A stretch of DNA of 64,000 nucleotides from Adineta vaga. Lineage: Eukaryota > Rotifera. A program made the translations under genes and the position numbers. The stretch is from assembly GCA_021613535.1 (NCBI GenBank), contig CP075497.1:5704001-5768000 (forward strand). The letters are read 5' to 3'. This document shows, in pieces, positions 49,098 through 59,761 of this stretch (position 1 is its first letter; every line of letters begins with the position of its first letter). Below the pieces are notes generated by a model that saw only the letters and a list, made by a program, of their open reading frames with translations, was not told the origin of the DNA and did not search any database.

Positions 49098-49922
49098 ATG
49101 TCTGCATCAAATACGGATAAAAATCAACTTGTTATTGGCTATTGGGCTATTCGAGGATTAGTTGAACCTATTCGTTTAGCTTTACATTATGCAAAAACGC
49201 CTTTTACTGATAAGTTCTATGAGCAAGGTGAAGGTCCAGAATATAGTCGAGAACAATGGCTTAATGAAAAACAAAAACTTGGTCTTGGTAAAACATATTT
49301 TTAAATTATCTATAGTTAATTATATTAGTTTTGGTATTTTAGACTTTCCTAATTTACCATACATGTTGGAAGGTGATTTAAAGCTTACACAATCAAAAGC
49401 TATTTTATATTATCTTGGACGAAAATTGAATTTAATGGGCAAAACACCAGCTGAAGAAGCCAATGTGATGATGTTATGCGAGGAAGCTCATGATTTCCGA
49501 GGGGTCATGTCTCGATTATGTTATAGTCCATCAGGTGATTCAAAAGATGAACGTAAACAATTTGTTGGAAGCACTTTGTCTGAAGAATTAAAAAAATTCG
49601 AAGATTATTTTGGTAAACATAATACCAAATTTGCAGTTGGTGATCAACCAACAGTGGCTGATTTTCAATTATATGAATATATTGATGCTGGTTTAACAAT
49701 GGATGAAGAACATACTTTAGTTGATAAATTTCCTAATGTTAAACGATTTATGAAAACAGTTCGTGAATTACCGGGTGTTGCAGAATATATTGCTAAAGCA
49801 CATAACGAGATACCATTGAACAATAAAGGTAGATAATTTATGATAATTGTTTTAGTAATAATGTTTTATCTCCTCATGTTTCAGTGGCAAAATTCGGTGG
49901 AAAAGTCGTTAAACAAAATTAA
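49098..49922 (+). CDS. Glutathione S-transferase, mu class
   Basis: Three exons (49098-49287, 49343-49828, 49885-49922) join in frame to 237 aa, slightly longer than the usual 218-220 because of an N-terminal extension. I-G-Y-W-A-I-R-G carries the catalytic Tyr; L-D-F-P-N-L-P-Y-M-L-E-G and K-L-T-Q-S-K-A-I-L form the glutathione site with the normal Gln-Ser; V-A-D-F-Q-L-Y-E-Y-I-D is the mu-class C-terminal helix. It is a tandem paralogue of the gene 477 bp upstream and, with its introns, the likelier parental type. Confidence 0.9.
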
Positions 49923-50142
49923 CACCTCACAACAACGTAGTCTATTCATGATTATAAGCAGTTTTTCAAACGATAAATAAATGATCATGACTAATATATC
50001 CTCATTAGATTGTTTCTTCATTTTGTCAGAGATGTTTCGTATTCTTATCGTCTGTTTCTGTTTTCACACATATCATTCTCTATTGTAAAATAACATAATT
50101 CATCATCAATTTCGATCACGAAATAAGAAGAATAAAAGACTT

Positions 50143-50343
50143 TTATTTCTCAACTCTTGATGATAAACATTGATCAAATGCAGGTAATCGTGCAAGATAA
50201 TCATTTGTTCGACTGGTCACAAGAGAGCAATAAAATTGAAAGAATCCATCGAGTCCACAATTAGAACTCGTATTCTTTTCAAAATGACTCTTTGGAAATT
50301 CAATATCACTATAAAAATATCGTGGATAACTTATAGATGACAT
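50143..50343 (-). CDS. Small ORF, 66 aa, unknown
   Basis: A single frame from an ATG at 50343, followed at once by an AATAAA signal on the same strand (about 50134). Three cysteines occur in a compact, non-repetitive sequence, with a C-G-L-D-G-x5-Y-C pattern that vaguely recalls the laminin N-terminal domain, though the ORF is far too short for that. There is no signal peptide. It lies head to head with the ISY1-like gene. It could be a genuine small protein or the last exon of a longer gene. Confidence 0.3.
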   Translation of the reverse strand: MSSISYPRYFYSDIEFPKSHFEKNTSSNCGLDGFFQFYCSLVTSRTNDYLARLPAFDQCLSSRVEK

Positions 50344-50508
50344 ATAGTTTTGTATCGAAAATGAAAAAAGTTATTTTCAGTGAATTGTGGCGCCATCGTA
50401 TGCAGTGATAGACACATAAGTTGTTCAATTTATTTCTCATTGGATATTGATAGAAACAAAGATAAATCTGCAAGAACAAGAGTTGAGTTGAGTAAAACGA
50501 TTTTGACG

Positions 50509-51253
50509 ATGTCTCGTAATAAAGAAAAACAAAAAAATGAACTAAATCGATTGTATTTATCTAAATCAAATCCACGTAAGTTTCTGTAACACGATCAAAA
50601 CTTTCCTTTTATCTATTTTCTGTAGAAAAACCAAAACGACCACATCTCGTAAGTTTATTTCGATTGAGAAAAAACAAGAATCTTCTAACAAAAATTTCGA
50701 AATTTAGTCACAAATTCATACGGTAGATGAACTTCGTCGATGGTTATCTGTTATCGAACAAGAAATTCATACAACATTAGCAGTATGTTCAATAGAACAC
50801 GTATGAAAATTATATTTTTTCATTTCATCGTTTAGCAAACTACATCTGTACGTTATACTGATGAAAAAGTCGATTCAATGTACAAACATATTTCTGAATT
50901 AGAAACTGAACATAAGAATTTCCGTCGGAAAATTGCACATTTAGAATTAGGACCAGATGTTAACATTCTAACCAAGACAATTCCAGTTACAAAACAAATT
51001 GATTTTTACACCAAAAAATCAACTGATAGTATGTCTCTTCTTCTTGAAATAAGCACATGTCTTTTTTCTTCTAAAATCGTATATTTTAGAAATGGAAACT
51101 TTGGATGAGTTTTTTAATAAAAAACCTGATCTACCTCTTCTATCTATGGATGACTATGGACCAGTCGTATCACTACAGATAAATTCAACAGTACTGAATA
51201 ATACTGAATTGTCTTTTAACAAATCTCTTGTTGATTATTCTGATTCGGATTGA
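50509..51253 (+). CDS. Coiled-coil protein, possibly divergent ISY1 splicing factor
   Basis: Five exons (50509-50575, 50626-50648, 50708-50782, 50836-51028, 51090-51253) join in frame to 173 aa. Exon 2 is only 23 nt. The start M-S-R-N-K-E-K-Q-K-N-E-L-N-R-L resembles ISY1 (M-A-R-N-x-E-K-A). The basic linker, E-L-R-R-W-L-S-V-I-E-Q-E-I and E-L-E-T-E-H-K-N-F-R-R-K-I-A-H-L-E-L-G-P-D follow the ISY1 order of K-W-R-x-x-I-x-x-E-I and E-K-x-x-W-E-x-R-I-x-x-L-G-G-P-D. ISY1 is a spliceosomal NTC-associated protein. The match is weak, and the acidic C-terminus differs. The stop is 25 bp before the next ATG, so this may be the first gene of an operon. Confidence 0.5.
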
Positions 51254-51278
51254 TTTGATGTTTATTTTCTTCTTTCAG
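51254..51278 (+). promoter_or_regulatory. 25-bp intercistronic region with probable trans-splice acceptor
   Basis: Between the stop codon of the ISY1-like gene and the ATG of the F-box gene there are only 25 bases: a T-rich run ending in ttctttcag directly against the ATG. No room exists for a promoter and no donor precedes it, so it fits a spliced-leader addition site. Confidence 0.6.
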
Positions 51279-52302
51279 ATGAGTTTAAGTATACGTAAAA
51301 AACGGAAGAAAGAATTACGAGAAGAATATATCGAACAAGATGCACAAATCTTTCGTTTACCTTCTGAAACACTTCTCCATCTATTCAAATATTTTTCTAC
51401 CGAAGAACTCATTCTTGCTGCTGGGTAAGTTCTTCTTCTATCGAGTATCAATATTTTCATTTCATTTTTGTAGTACTTGTCAACTATTTCATCGTATTGC
51501 TTACGATGATACGTTATGGAAAGTAATTGATTTAACGAAAAAAACATATTCAAATCGTGTATTAGTCAAATTCTTTCGTCGTTTTCCTCGTACATGCACA
51601 ACAATATTGAAAATATCCGGTGCACCAGCTGGAAAGAAAACAAAAAATAATCTTATTAAACTATCACCATATACTGAACAATTAAGTTATTTTGTTCGAA
51701 CATCGTATCCAAATCTTCGTCATTTATACATATCAAAATATGATTTTCGTGATGATTCAACGGCATGTAAAAACATAACTTATCTGCCAACAAATCTACA
51801 AAGTCTTTATCTAACAAAATGTGAAATGTTAATGACAAGTATTCAAGGAACATCAGATTTTCTCAAAATTCCTTCATGTTCATTGAAAAATGCGACACCA
51901 AATTTTTCTCTTGAACAATTAGAAATTCTTTCATTTGAACAATCATCTTGTCTTGGACTTGTTTCTGTTCGTTACCTACCAGATCTCTGTTCAAATTTAG
52001 TTGAATTGAATTTAAATGGTTGCTTTCGTATAACACGTACACGAACATTTACAGATACATTACTTTCATTTCATAAAACACTTCGGCGACTTTATTTGAA
52101 AGAAACACAAGTCGATGACGATACAATTCATTGTCTATGTCGAAAATTGAAATTATTAAACATTCTCGATATTAGATTATGTAAACATGTGACAAGAAAT
52201 ATTGTTGAAAATTTATTAACATTAAAACAATTGGAACACCTATTAGCAGATGATTTTATTCAAATAGATTATAATCAAAGAAAATTAGAGGAAATTGTGT
52301 AA
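51279..52302 (+). CDS. F-box / leucine-rich-repeat protein, FBXL12-like
   Basis: Two exons (51279-51424, 51474-52302) join in frame to about 324 aa (human FBXL12 is 326). The F-box at residues about 27-65 reads F-R-L-P-S-E-T-L-L-H-L-F-K-Y-F-S...W-K-V-I-D-L, the SKP1-binding part of an SCF ubiquitin ligase substrate receptor. Leucine-rich repeats follow (P-N-L-R-H-L-Y-I, L-P-T-N-L-Q-S-L-Y-L, C-S-N-L-V-E-L-N-L, K-T-L-R-R-L-Y-L). The T-Y-S-N-R-V-L-V-K-F-F-R-R segment after the F-box and the L-P-T-N-L-Q-S-L-Y-L-T-K-C-E-M segment match the FBXL12 layout. Substrates cannot be predicted. The ATG abuts a splice acceptor with no upstream donor. Confidence 0.65.
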
Positions 52303-52597
52303 TATTTCATGTAAATATTTCATATATACATATAATAAATAAATTTATTCCATGGATCCGATTGTCTAAAAGACAATAAAGTGTCAATTGATTTTCGGAA
52401 AACAAAAGTTTATTAATAATTATTTATTTTATAAAAATAATATGAATAAAAGAATCAATGATTTATAATATATTAATATCACAAACGATAATTATTTCAT
52501 AGTAGAGAAATGAAAATAAGACATAGATAATCACTGATTGATTTGTTCTAGAATAATAAAGTATATGATTTGAAATGTAATTTTTTTTCTTCTTCCC
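52303..52597. other. Convergent intergenic region
   Basis: A short AT-rich spacer with several AATAAA/ATAATAAATAAA signals just after the F-box gene (about 52330-52345). Nothing else seen. Confidence 0.5.
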
Positions 52598-53671
52598 TTA
52601 CCTCAAGTTTCTAACAGCTATATTTAGTTGAAGAGCCGATTGCGATTCTGTGTTTATGTCGTTAGATGGATCTACAAATATGTTTCAATACGTATTTTGA
52701 TTTATATCTATGAAAATAGAAAAAAGAAGGTATTTTTCGTACCTTTATAATCAGTTAAAATTTCTTCTAGATAAATTTCATATACTTTCACATATTTAGG
52801 ATGAGATCTTTGTTCGATAACTTTTAGTTTAGTAGCTGGTAATAAAATTGATTCAGATTCAAAAGGAACTAAGGAAAATTCTTGCACACTTCTTGCTGAA
52901 TGCGATTTGATTGTATAAAGTGTACCATAATATATATTATAAGGATCTTTTCCAAAAAAGTTCATGCATACTGTAATATCCGATGAGAGTGATGTAATTG
53001 CCCACTGTCAACAAGGAAACAGAAACAAGATAAGTCTTACACACTCACAAGAACAAGCCATTTATTTTTATGATGATTGTTAGTTGCAGTCGATAAAAAA
53101 ACTAACTTTTTATGGTTGATTTTTATAGCCGTTTTACGTACCCAAGTAATGATATCACCAATTTTGTAATCTCCATATCTAGATATAGTTTCACCACGAC
53201 AGTAACTCCCTGCTATTGGCTTGAGTTTGATAAGTGCAGTATGAAACAGTTTTAAATAAGCAAACCAAGGTTCTATATTAATATATGTCTCTGTACGAAG
53301 TGCTTGATTCACAGTAAAGTAGATCTGACATGAAGCTGTGTATACTTTTATTGCAGCGACTTCTTCTCGTGTTAATTCGAGTGTTGGCTGTGTAGATTGA
53401 TAAATAGAACTAGCGCATGTCTGCATATTCATATTGGATTGTGATACACGAACAAGGGCTTCCATTAAAGTAATCAATGGAGCTTTCATATATGCTGATC
53501 GAAGATTTTCACTAGTTAATATTTGTCCATTCAACTATTACAAATATTGAGCCCAATTATCAGTCATAACATATGGAGAAATATCGAATATCTATTCGAT
53601 CTCATTACAGTCGATACTATACTGATTAATTTATAGAGATTTCTCATCGAATCTATGTTTGTACTCATCAT
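52598..53671 (-). CDS. NAD:arginine ADP-ribosyltransferase (ART family)
   Basis: Four exons (53618-53671, 53049-53534, 52743-53004, 52598-52671) join in frame to 291 aa. ARTs transfer ADP-ribose from NAD to protein arginines. The R-S-E triad is visible: Tyr-Cys-Arg-Gly (Arg, about 53212); W-A-I-T-S-L-S-S (the S-T-S-like step, about 52985); and F-E-S-E-S-I-L-L-P (Glu-x-Glu, about 52845). The helical part before it (Y-T...Y-F-T-V-N-Q-A-L-R...P-W-F-A-Y-L-K) is typical of the family. The Ser step is T-S-L-S instead of the common S-T-S. No signal peptide is seen with this start, so it may be cytosolic, or the 5' exons may continue upstream. Bdelloids are rich in such genes. Confidence 0.82.
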
Positions 53672-54595
53672 ATCATTGAAATCAATATCAGAGGAATTTT
53701 CAAGAAGCAAAAAATTATGGATACCTCTGAAAAACACCATCCAATGTAGAGTAATAATGTGAGAAACATTGCACGATCGTCTTTTAAATTATACGATATA
53801 AGCAGAACATAAAACTATTTATTGATTTAATCGATGATATAATATATACAACTAGAAAATATATAATGTAACTATGATATTAGTAAATATGATTCGCGCT
53901 TAGTATTTAAAGTATTTTGTATAAATTGATTTCAAATTTATGTCTCTTCTAATGCTTGAAAGTTTAAATATGATCAAGATATGTTTTTTACAGTTTAATT
54001 TGAATATTTATTTTATTAGCTAATGTTTACAATGTCTTGATAATAAACATTTGTAGCATATGATAAGATGGTAGTAAAATGCATGGTTGTTATCTTAAAC
54101 TCTCGAGTTAGTTGAAATGTAAAGAGATAACCAACTGATAACAACTTGGGAATCTCAATACTTAACTCAATATCACTTTCGAAAGATTTATTCAGGAGAG
54201 TAAACGATGATCCATGAAAGTTTTTCAACATGGAATAGAATTCCAAGTTTTCATTTGAATTCACATGCAAAATTATGATCAATTTATATGCTTGTATTCA
54301 TATGTGACGTTGATTAGTTAAATACAATGATATCAAATGAGAAGAAGAAGAAGAAGAAGAAGAAAAACAACAACAACAACAACGAGAACAACAACAGCAG
54401 CAATGATAATAATTATAATAAGAGAAAAGAAAAAAAACTGACAGATAACATTTCTTATGAGTCATATTTTTTTAAACTTATATATGCATGCATCTCTATT
54501 TAACAATTTATATATTTGTAATTAATTTTGAAAAAAGAAAAAGAAGAAGAACAAAACGGACATATAATAAATAATGCCAATGATTTTGTAATATA
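53672..54595. other. Intergenic region with trinucleotide repeats
   Basis: AT-rich. A minus-strand frame at 54016-54282 (88 codons) has no family match, no flanking splice signals and no clear start; it may be a gene relic. The 5' exons of the ADP-ribosyltransferase could also lie near 53700-53760, where an acceptor-like tttttcag occurs on the minus strand. Confidence 0.4.
54341..54420. repeat. Compound (GAA)n-(CAA)n repeat
   Basis: About eight GAA units run into about six CAA units and then CAG/AAT-rich sequence. It is non-coding, between the ART gene and RAMP4. Confidence 0.9.
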
Positions 54596-55095
<500 letters not shown>

Positions 55096-55579
55096 ATGCC
55101 TGTACAAGCGCCCCCATCGGAATGGGAATTAAAACCGGATGAAATAAAATTAATTCAAAAACGTGCACAATTACGTGCCACAACCAAAGCAGAATTTCTT
55201 AAACGTTATCGAAATCCATTCTATCATAGTGTACCTGGTCATTTTGTATGTAAACATTATTTATCTTCTGTATTTCAATTTTTTGTTTTCGCTCGTTGTT
55301 AAGATTGATCCACAAAATGTTCGTCTCTATGCTTACCAACAAAATAGTTTCCGTTATTTATATACATCACCACGTATACTTCTAGCACCTGGACTTTTCC
55401 TTCTCGCTGGTACTTTAATTCAATACATCGTACAAAAAAATCGAGTATGTTTCTAGAAAAGTGTTCATTAATCTATGTAATTTGTTTATTTTTATCTTAT
55501 TTAGATTAAGTATAACGACGATTGTAATGCTGGAAAAATTCCATATGCAAATCGACCGGATTTCAATGCTTACCTTTAA
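55096..55579 (+). CDS. NDUFB4: NDUFB4-like mitochondrial complex I accessory subunit
   Basis: Three exons (55096-55245, 55304-55444, 55505-55579) join in frame to 121 aa (human NDUFB4 is 129). This subunit lies in the membrane arm of respiratory complex I. The pattern follows the family: Q-K-R-A-Q-L-R-A-T-T-K-A-E-F-L-K-R-Y (human R-A-Q-L-K-R-E-Y-L-L-Q-Y), then I-D-P, then a single hydrophobic helix (L-L-A-P-G-L-F-L-L-A-G-T-L-I) followed by K-N-R-I-K. The tail is short. Several Arg/Lys and no cleavable presequence are normal for this subunit. A longer in-frame start at 55003 is unlikely because it adds a hydrophobic stretch atypical of the family. Confidence 0.7.
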
Positions 55580-55719
55580 ATGAACAGTTTTTTCTCCCCT
55601 TTCATCTTTTCTTCTTTGTTCGATCTGTGTAGATTTGATATCCATCCTCTTTTTCTCACAAGACAAGAAAAAACTGTTCTAGTTTTTTTCTTTTTTTTTG
55701 TAGATATATTGCAGAAACT
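55580..55719 (+). promoter_or_regulatory. 140-bp spacer with acceptor-like sites, possible operon junction
   Basis: Pyrimidine-rich, ending in tttttttttgtag (about 55703) and then a second ag at 55714 shortly before the next ATG. The layout resembles a trans-splice acceptor between cistrons. Confidence 0.45.
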
Positions 55720-57379
55720 ATGTCGTTCGATAATAGCTGTCAAGATCCTATTTTACCGTCGAACAAAAATGCTCTGGTAAAATCGATTTTTTTCTGAATG
55801 TTTTTCTCATAAAAAATTCGAATTTTTTCTAGCATGGAGGTCTCACGGTATTTACAGCCGCTATATTTATTACTGGTGAAATGGCTGGAACTGGTCTTTT
55901 AGCATTACCTAAAGCTATGGATCAAGCAGGATGGTACGGATTGATATCAACGTTTGTTTTATGTGCTCTATCTGGTTATTGTGGAATAAAATTAGGTGAA
56001 TGTTGGACAATGTTACGACAAATAAATCCTGTTTATTGTGATGAAGGTAGTCGATCACCATTTCAAGTTATTGCTACTGAAGGTGCCGGTCGCATTGGAA
56101 AGTAGGTGTTGTTCTCGTTTTCTTCAATAAATATTTAAATAGTAAATTATAGATATGTTTTAATATTTGTCATCTATTTTCAATTATTGGGAGCAGGTGT
56201 GGTGTTCTTACTTCTAGCGGCACAGAACCTTAAAAGTTTATTTGATGCTATTGGTGCTCATCTACCTGTATGTGTTTGGATCATTATTGTGGCAGCTGCT
56301 CTTCTTGGACCTTGTTGGCTTGGTACACCAAAAGATAGTTGGTAAGATTTTTCATAGAACTATCTATTGTGTGATTAGATATACATCGTTGAGTCTTCAC
56401 TAATAGAGAATTATTTACCAATATGATTCGATTTTAATTCTATAAATATTCAAATTTTCTTTGATATAGGCCAATAGCAATAGGTGCTATGGTTTGCACA
56501 GCAATTGCTTGTATAGTTATCGCCATCAGTGCACTTATTCATTATGGTAAAAAAGAAAAAAGTGAACCAAGTCCAATTACATTCAAGAGCTTTTCATTTT
56601 CAATGGGAACAATGTTTTTTGCTTGGGGTGGTTCAGCCATGTTTCCAACTATTCAAGTTGATATGCGTGAACCACATCGTTTTCATCTAGCTGTGATCAT
56701 ATCCTATTCAATTCTTTTAGTTTTTTATTTACCTGTATCAATTATCGGATATGTTGTTTATGGTGCAGATGTCAAAGATAATATTTTAACGAGTTTACCT
56801 GAAAATTTTCTTCGTTATTCAGTAGAAATATTAATTACTGGTCATTTAGCAATGGCATTTACAATAGTATTAAATCCAATCTTTCAAGGTTTTGAAGAAC
56901 TTACACGTGTACCAAAACATTTCTGTTGGCAACGTGCTGTTTTACGTAGTGGTATCGTTCTATTTTTAGCATTTATGGCAGAAACCATACCACATTTCGG
57001 TGCAATACTTTCCTTTATTGGCAGTTCAACTGTCTCAATTCTTGGTTTTATTTTGCCGGTGATTTGTTATGTTATGATTAAAGTGCAATCAACACAATTG
57101 GTTCATGAAAGATTTTTTGATACTGTTTTAAGGTAATAGAGAACAAAAAAATTCGTCTTCTCATTATCTCAATCTTTTTGATCTTTTAGAGTATTACCCA
57201 AATGGGATATTGCTTTATTAATTCTTTCGTTACTCGTTGGACTTTTTGGAGCTTTAGCTTCATCTTATTCATCATTCTCTGATTTAGTCAATCCACATTC
57301 ATATGTAAAACCCTGCTGGCTTGATCCTTCATCAGCTGATCCAACACCAGAGAATAAGACACTTTTATGGAATAACTAA
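55720..57379 (+). CDS. Amino-acid transporter, AAAP (SLC36/SLC32-like) family
   Basis: Five exons (55720-55776, 55833-56101, 56153-56341, 56470-57132, 57190-57379) join in frame to 455 aa, the usual length. About eleven transmembrane helices are visible. The family entry motif after the short cytosolic N-terminus is G-E-M-A-G-T-G-L-L-A-L-P-K-A, and the later F-A-W-G-G-S-A-M-F-P-T-I-Q, G-Y-V-V-Y-G and N-P-I-F-Q-G-F-E motifs are characteristic of AAAP proteins. Such proteins move amino acids by proton or sodium coupling across plasma or lysosomal membranes; the substrate is not readable. It lies in a compact co-directional cluster. Confidence 0.85.
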
Positions 57380-57517
57380 AGATATTTTAAATGCAATGAA
57401 TGATTTTTTTTTCTTTTCTTTTCATATATTTAAGTCTAAAACTTGTTTTTTTTCTACCACTGTGATAAAGATTTTTTTTCTATTTTAATATAATTATTTA
57501 TTTATTTTTGAAGATTT
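57380..57517 (+). other. 138-bp spacer between co-directional genes
   Basis: Strongly T-rich with no room for a large promoter. There is no sharp acceptor immediately before the B4GALT ATG, so evidence for trans-splicing here is weaker than at neighbouring junctions. Confidence 0.4.
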
Positions 57518-58944
57518 ATGTTTAATCGGAGTAAATTTCGTCGTTTAACTCGAAATGAATATATACCCGAGATAATCATTATTATTAGTATTATTATTAT
57601 CATTCATTTTTGTGATAAATATTATGAATATACTGGTAATCAGTATATATTAACAGATATTAACGATCATACAGATGAACATTGTCCATTGTATCCATCT
57701 ACTCTACATGGTAAAATCTTGATTTCTAGTTTTCAAACTATTTCTTACTTCGATAGGAGGGGAAAATGATATTATTATGTCAGAATCAATTGAATGGTCA
57801 GATATTCCTAGTGTACAAATAGGTATGATCATAATAGTATTCATTTTTTTCTCTATAGTTATGTTCGAATATGATTTAGGTGGAAGCTATTCACCCACTG
57901 ATTGTAAATCTCGTGAAGATCTTGCTATTATCATTCCATTTCGCAATAGAGAATATCATCTTAAATTATTATTAAAATATCTTCATCCATTACTTCAACG
58001 ACAAAAACGTTCTTACCAAGTATTTGTTGTAGAACAAGTAATAGACAATAATAGTTTGTTTTGTTTGTTTTGAAAAAAAGAAATTGAAAATATTTAGATG
58101 GGTAATGTAACTTTTAATAAGGGAATCATCATGAATGCTGCTTATCAAGAAGCTTTAAAAATGCGTTCCACATTTAATTGTTTCATTTTTCATGATGTTG
58201 ATCTTTTACCTGAAAATGATTATAATATTTATGAATGCGATCCGAAAACACCAAGACATCTATCACCTGCTGTTGATGAATTACGTTATGTGTAAGTGAG
58301 AAGGTTAATAGTCATTTAAAAGTTCGTTTTTATTTGTTTTCTTCAGATTAATGTATAATCATTTGGTTGGTGGAGTTTTAGCATTGAGTAAAGAACAATT
58401 TCTTAAAGTAAATGGTTGGTCAAATTTGTATTGGGGTTGGGGAGTAAGTAAAATTTAATATTTCATATAAATTCTCTTTCTTCTTTATTTATAGGCAGAA
58501 GATGATGGTAAATATAGAGAGGAAAATGAAAGTTTAGTATTGAATTCATGTTGTTTATTTTAGATATGGCAGAAAGGTAGTATGAAAGGGAAAAATCACG
58601 GATAAATTGTGAATTATTTTAGAATACGTAATTCAAGTTATTATCTAAGTCGACCACCGAATCATATTGGTCGTTATAAAATGATTCGTCATGAAAAACG
58701 TGAACGTGCTGTTAATCGGTAAATATTTTTGAATTATTTGAAATCTATTCTCCTATCGTTTTTATTCAATCAAATTAGTTATCAATTACTGAATAATTGG
58801 CGTCGATATTTACGTGATGGTATAAAACAATTACATTTTATTAGTTATACAATAAATAATGTTCATAAAGAAAAATTATATACACATATTCTCGTGAATT
58901 TATCACGTTCATCTACTGATAAATTAGAACAATCACTTGAATAA
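57518..58944 (+). CDS. Beta-1,4-galactosyltransferase-like glycosyltransferase (GT7)
   Basis: Nine exons (57518-57710, 57757-57822, 57859-58037, 58098-58291, 58347-58443, 58495-58507, 58564-58576, 58623-58718, 58779-58944) join in frame to 338 aa. It is a type II Golgi enzyme: short basic N-terminus, then an Ile-rich signal anchor at residues about 16-30. Catalytic signatures: I-I-I-P-F-R-N-R-E (sugar-nucleotide site); F-N-K-G-I-I-M-N; F-H-D-V-D-L-L-P, the metal-binding D-V-D; G-G-V-L-A-L-S-K; and W-G-W-G-A-E-D-D-D with R-M-I-R-H-like K-M-I-R-H. All are intact. It should transfer Gal (or GalNAc) to GlcNAc/Glc/Xyl acceptors; the subtype is unclear. The catalytic E-D-D-D is encoded across two 13-nt microexons. 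Confidence 0.9.
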
Positions 58945-58995
58945 AATCAGTTTTGTATATTTTGGGGATTTGTTTTTAGATTATTTCGTTTAAAC
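58945..58995 (+). promoter_or_regulatory. 51-bp intercistronic region with acceptor
   Basis: From the stop of the B4GALT-like gene to the next ATG there are 51 bases, including gatttgtttttag (ending at 58980) followed by 15 bases to the ATG. No donor precedes it, consistent with a trans-splice acceptor. Confidence 0.55.
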
Positions 58996-59761
58996 ATGAG
59001 TTCAATTAATTTAGATGATGATTTAATTATTTTTACTACAGGTAGAACATCTTTTCTTTTGAAAATAATTATTCGAAAAATCTTCTTTCATATAGATCCA
59101 TTAGATGATCTTGAATATCATTCATGTACAACGTCTGATTTATCGACAAGTGTATCTTCGCCTTCAATCCAATCAAACGATAAGAAAATGTCAGATATAA
59201 CAGATTTACTTGATTCAACAGATTTTCATAATAGTTCCGAACTGTTATCAACGGATGTAATGGATTATTTATGTACACATAATTTACAAAATGATCAAAA
59301 TAATTATGAGAAATCTCAATGGGAAAGTGAAGAGAAATGTTTGAAATATGGTAAAAATAAAACAAATTATTTCGTATTTCATTGTTTTTCTATGTTGATT
59401 AGGATCAAAACAATTATCACCAAATGATTATTTAACTCGTACATCATTATATAATCGTCCTGTTGCTTTTGAAAAAGATTCACGTTCATGGGCACGAAGT
59501 TTATTAGATAATTTTAAGAAATCGAATCAAAATTTTCAATCGAATTCTTTATCGACAAGTTTTCCATCGTATTTTCCAATCATTAAGAAATCTTCTTCCT
59601 TCGATCATCATGTTCAATATATTGAACATTTAAATGAATGCAACGATTATCCAGCATATTTAGAATATCTACGAGAAAATCGTTCGCAATTACTTTGTAC
59701 ATTAACTGATTCAATTGATGTAATTGATGGATTACTTGGAACAGTTGTTTCTTCATTTTGA
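58996..59761 (+). CDS. Uncharacterised Ser/Asp-rich protein
   Basis: Three exons (58996-59041, 59096-59350, 59403-59761) join in frame to 219 aa. It is hydrophilic, rich in Ser, Asp, Leu and Asn, with no signal peptide or membrane helix. The first half looks disordered; the second half holds S-W-A-R-S-L-L-D-N-F-K-K, then an aromatic segment (Y-P-A-Y-L-E-Y-L-R-E-N-R) and ends V-I-D-G-L-L-G-T-V-V-S-S-F. Clean intron phases and normal codon use make it a real gene. I recognise no family. Its position 51 bp behind the B4GALT-like gene suggests co-transcription. Confidence 0.7.

Noticed and set aside
54016-54282. 88-codon minus-strand ORF between the ART gene and RAMP4
   Set aside because: Somewhat protein-like but without flanking acceptor/donor, clear start context or recognisable family; kept only as a possible relic in the intergenic note.
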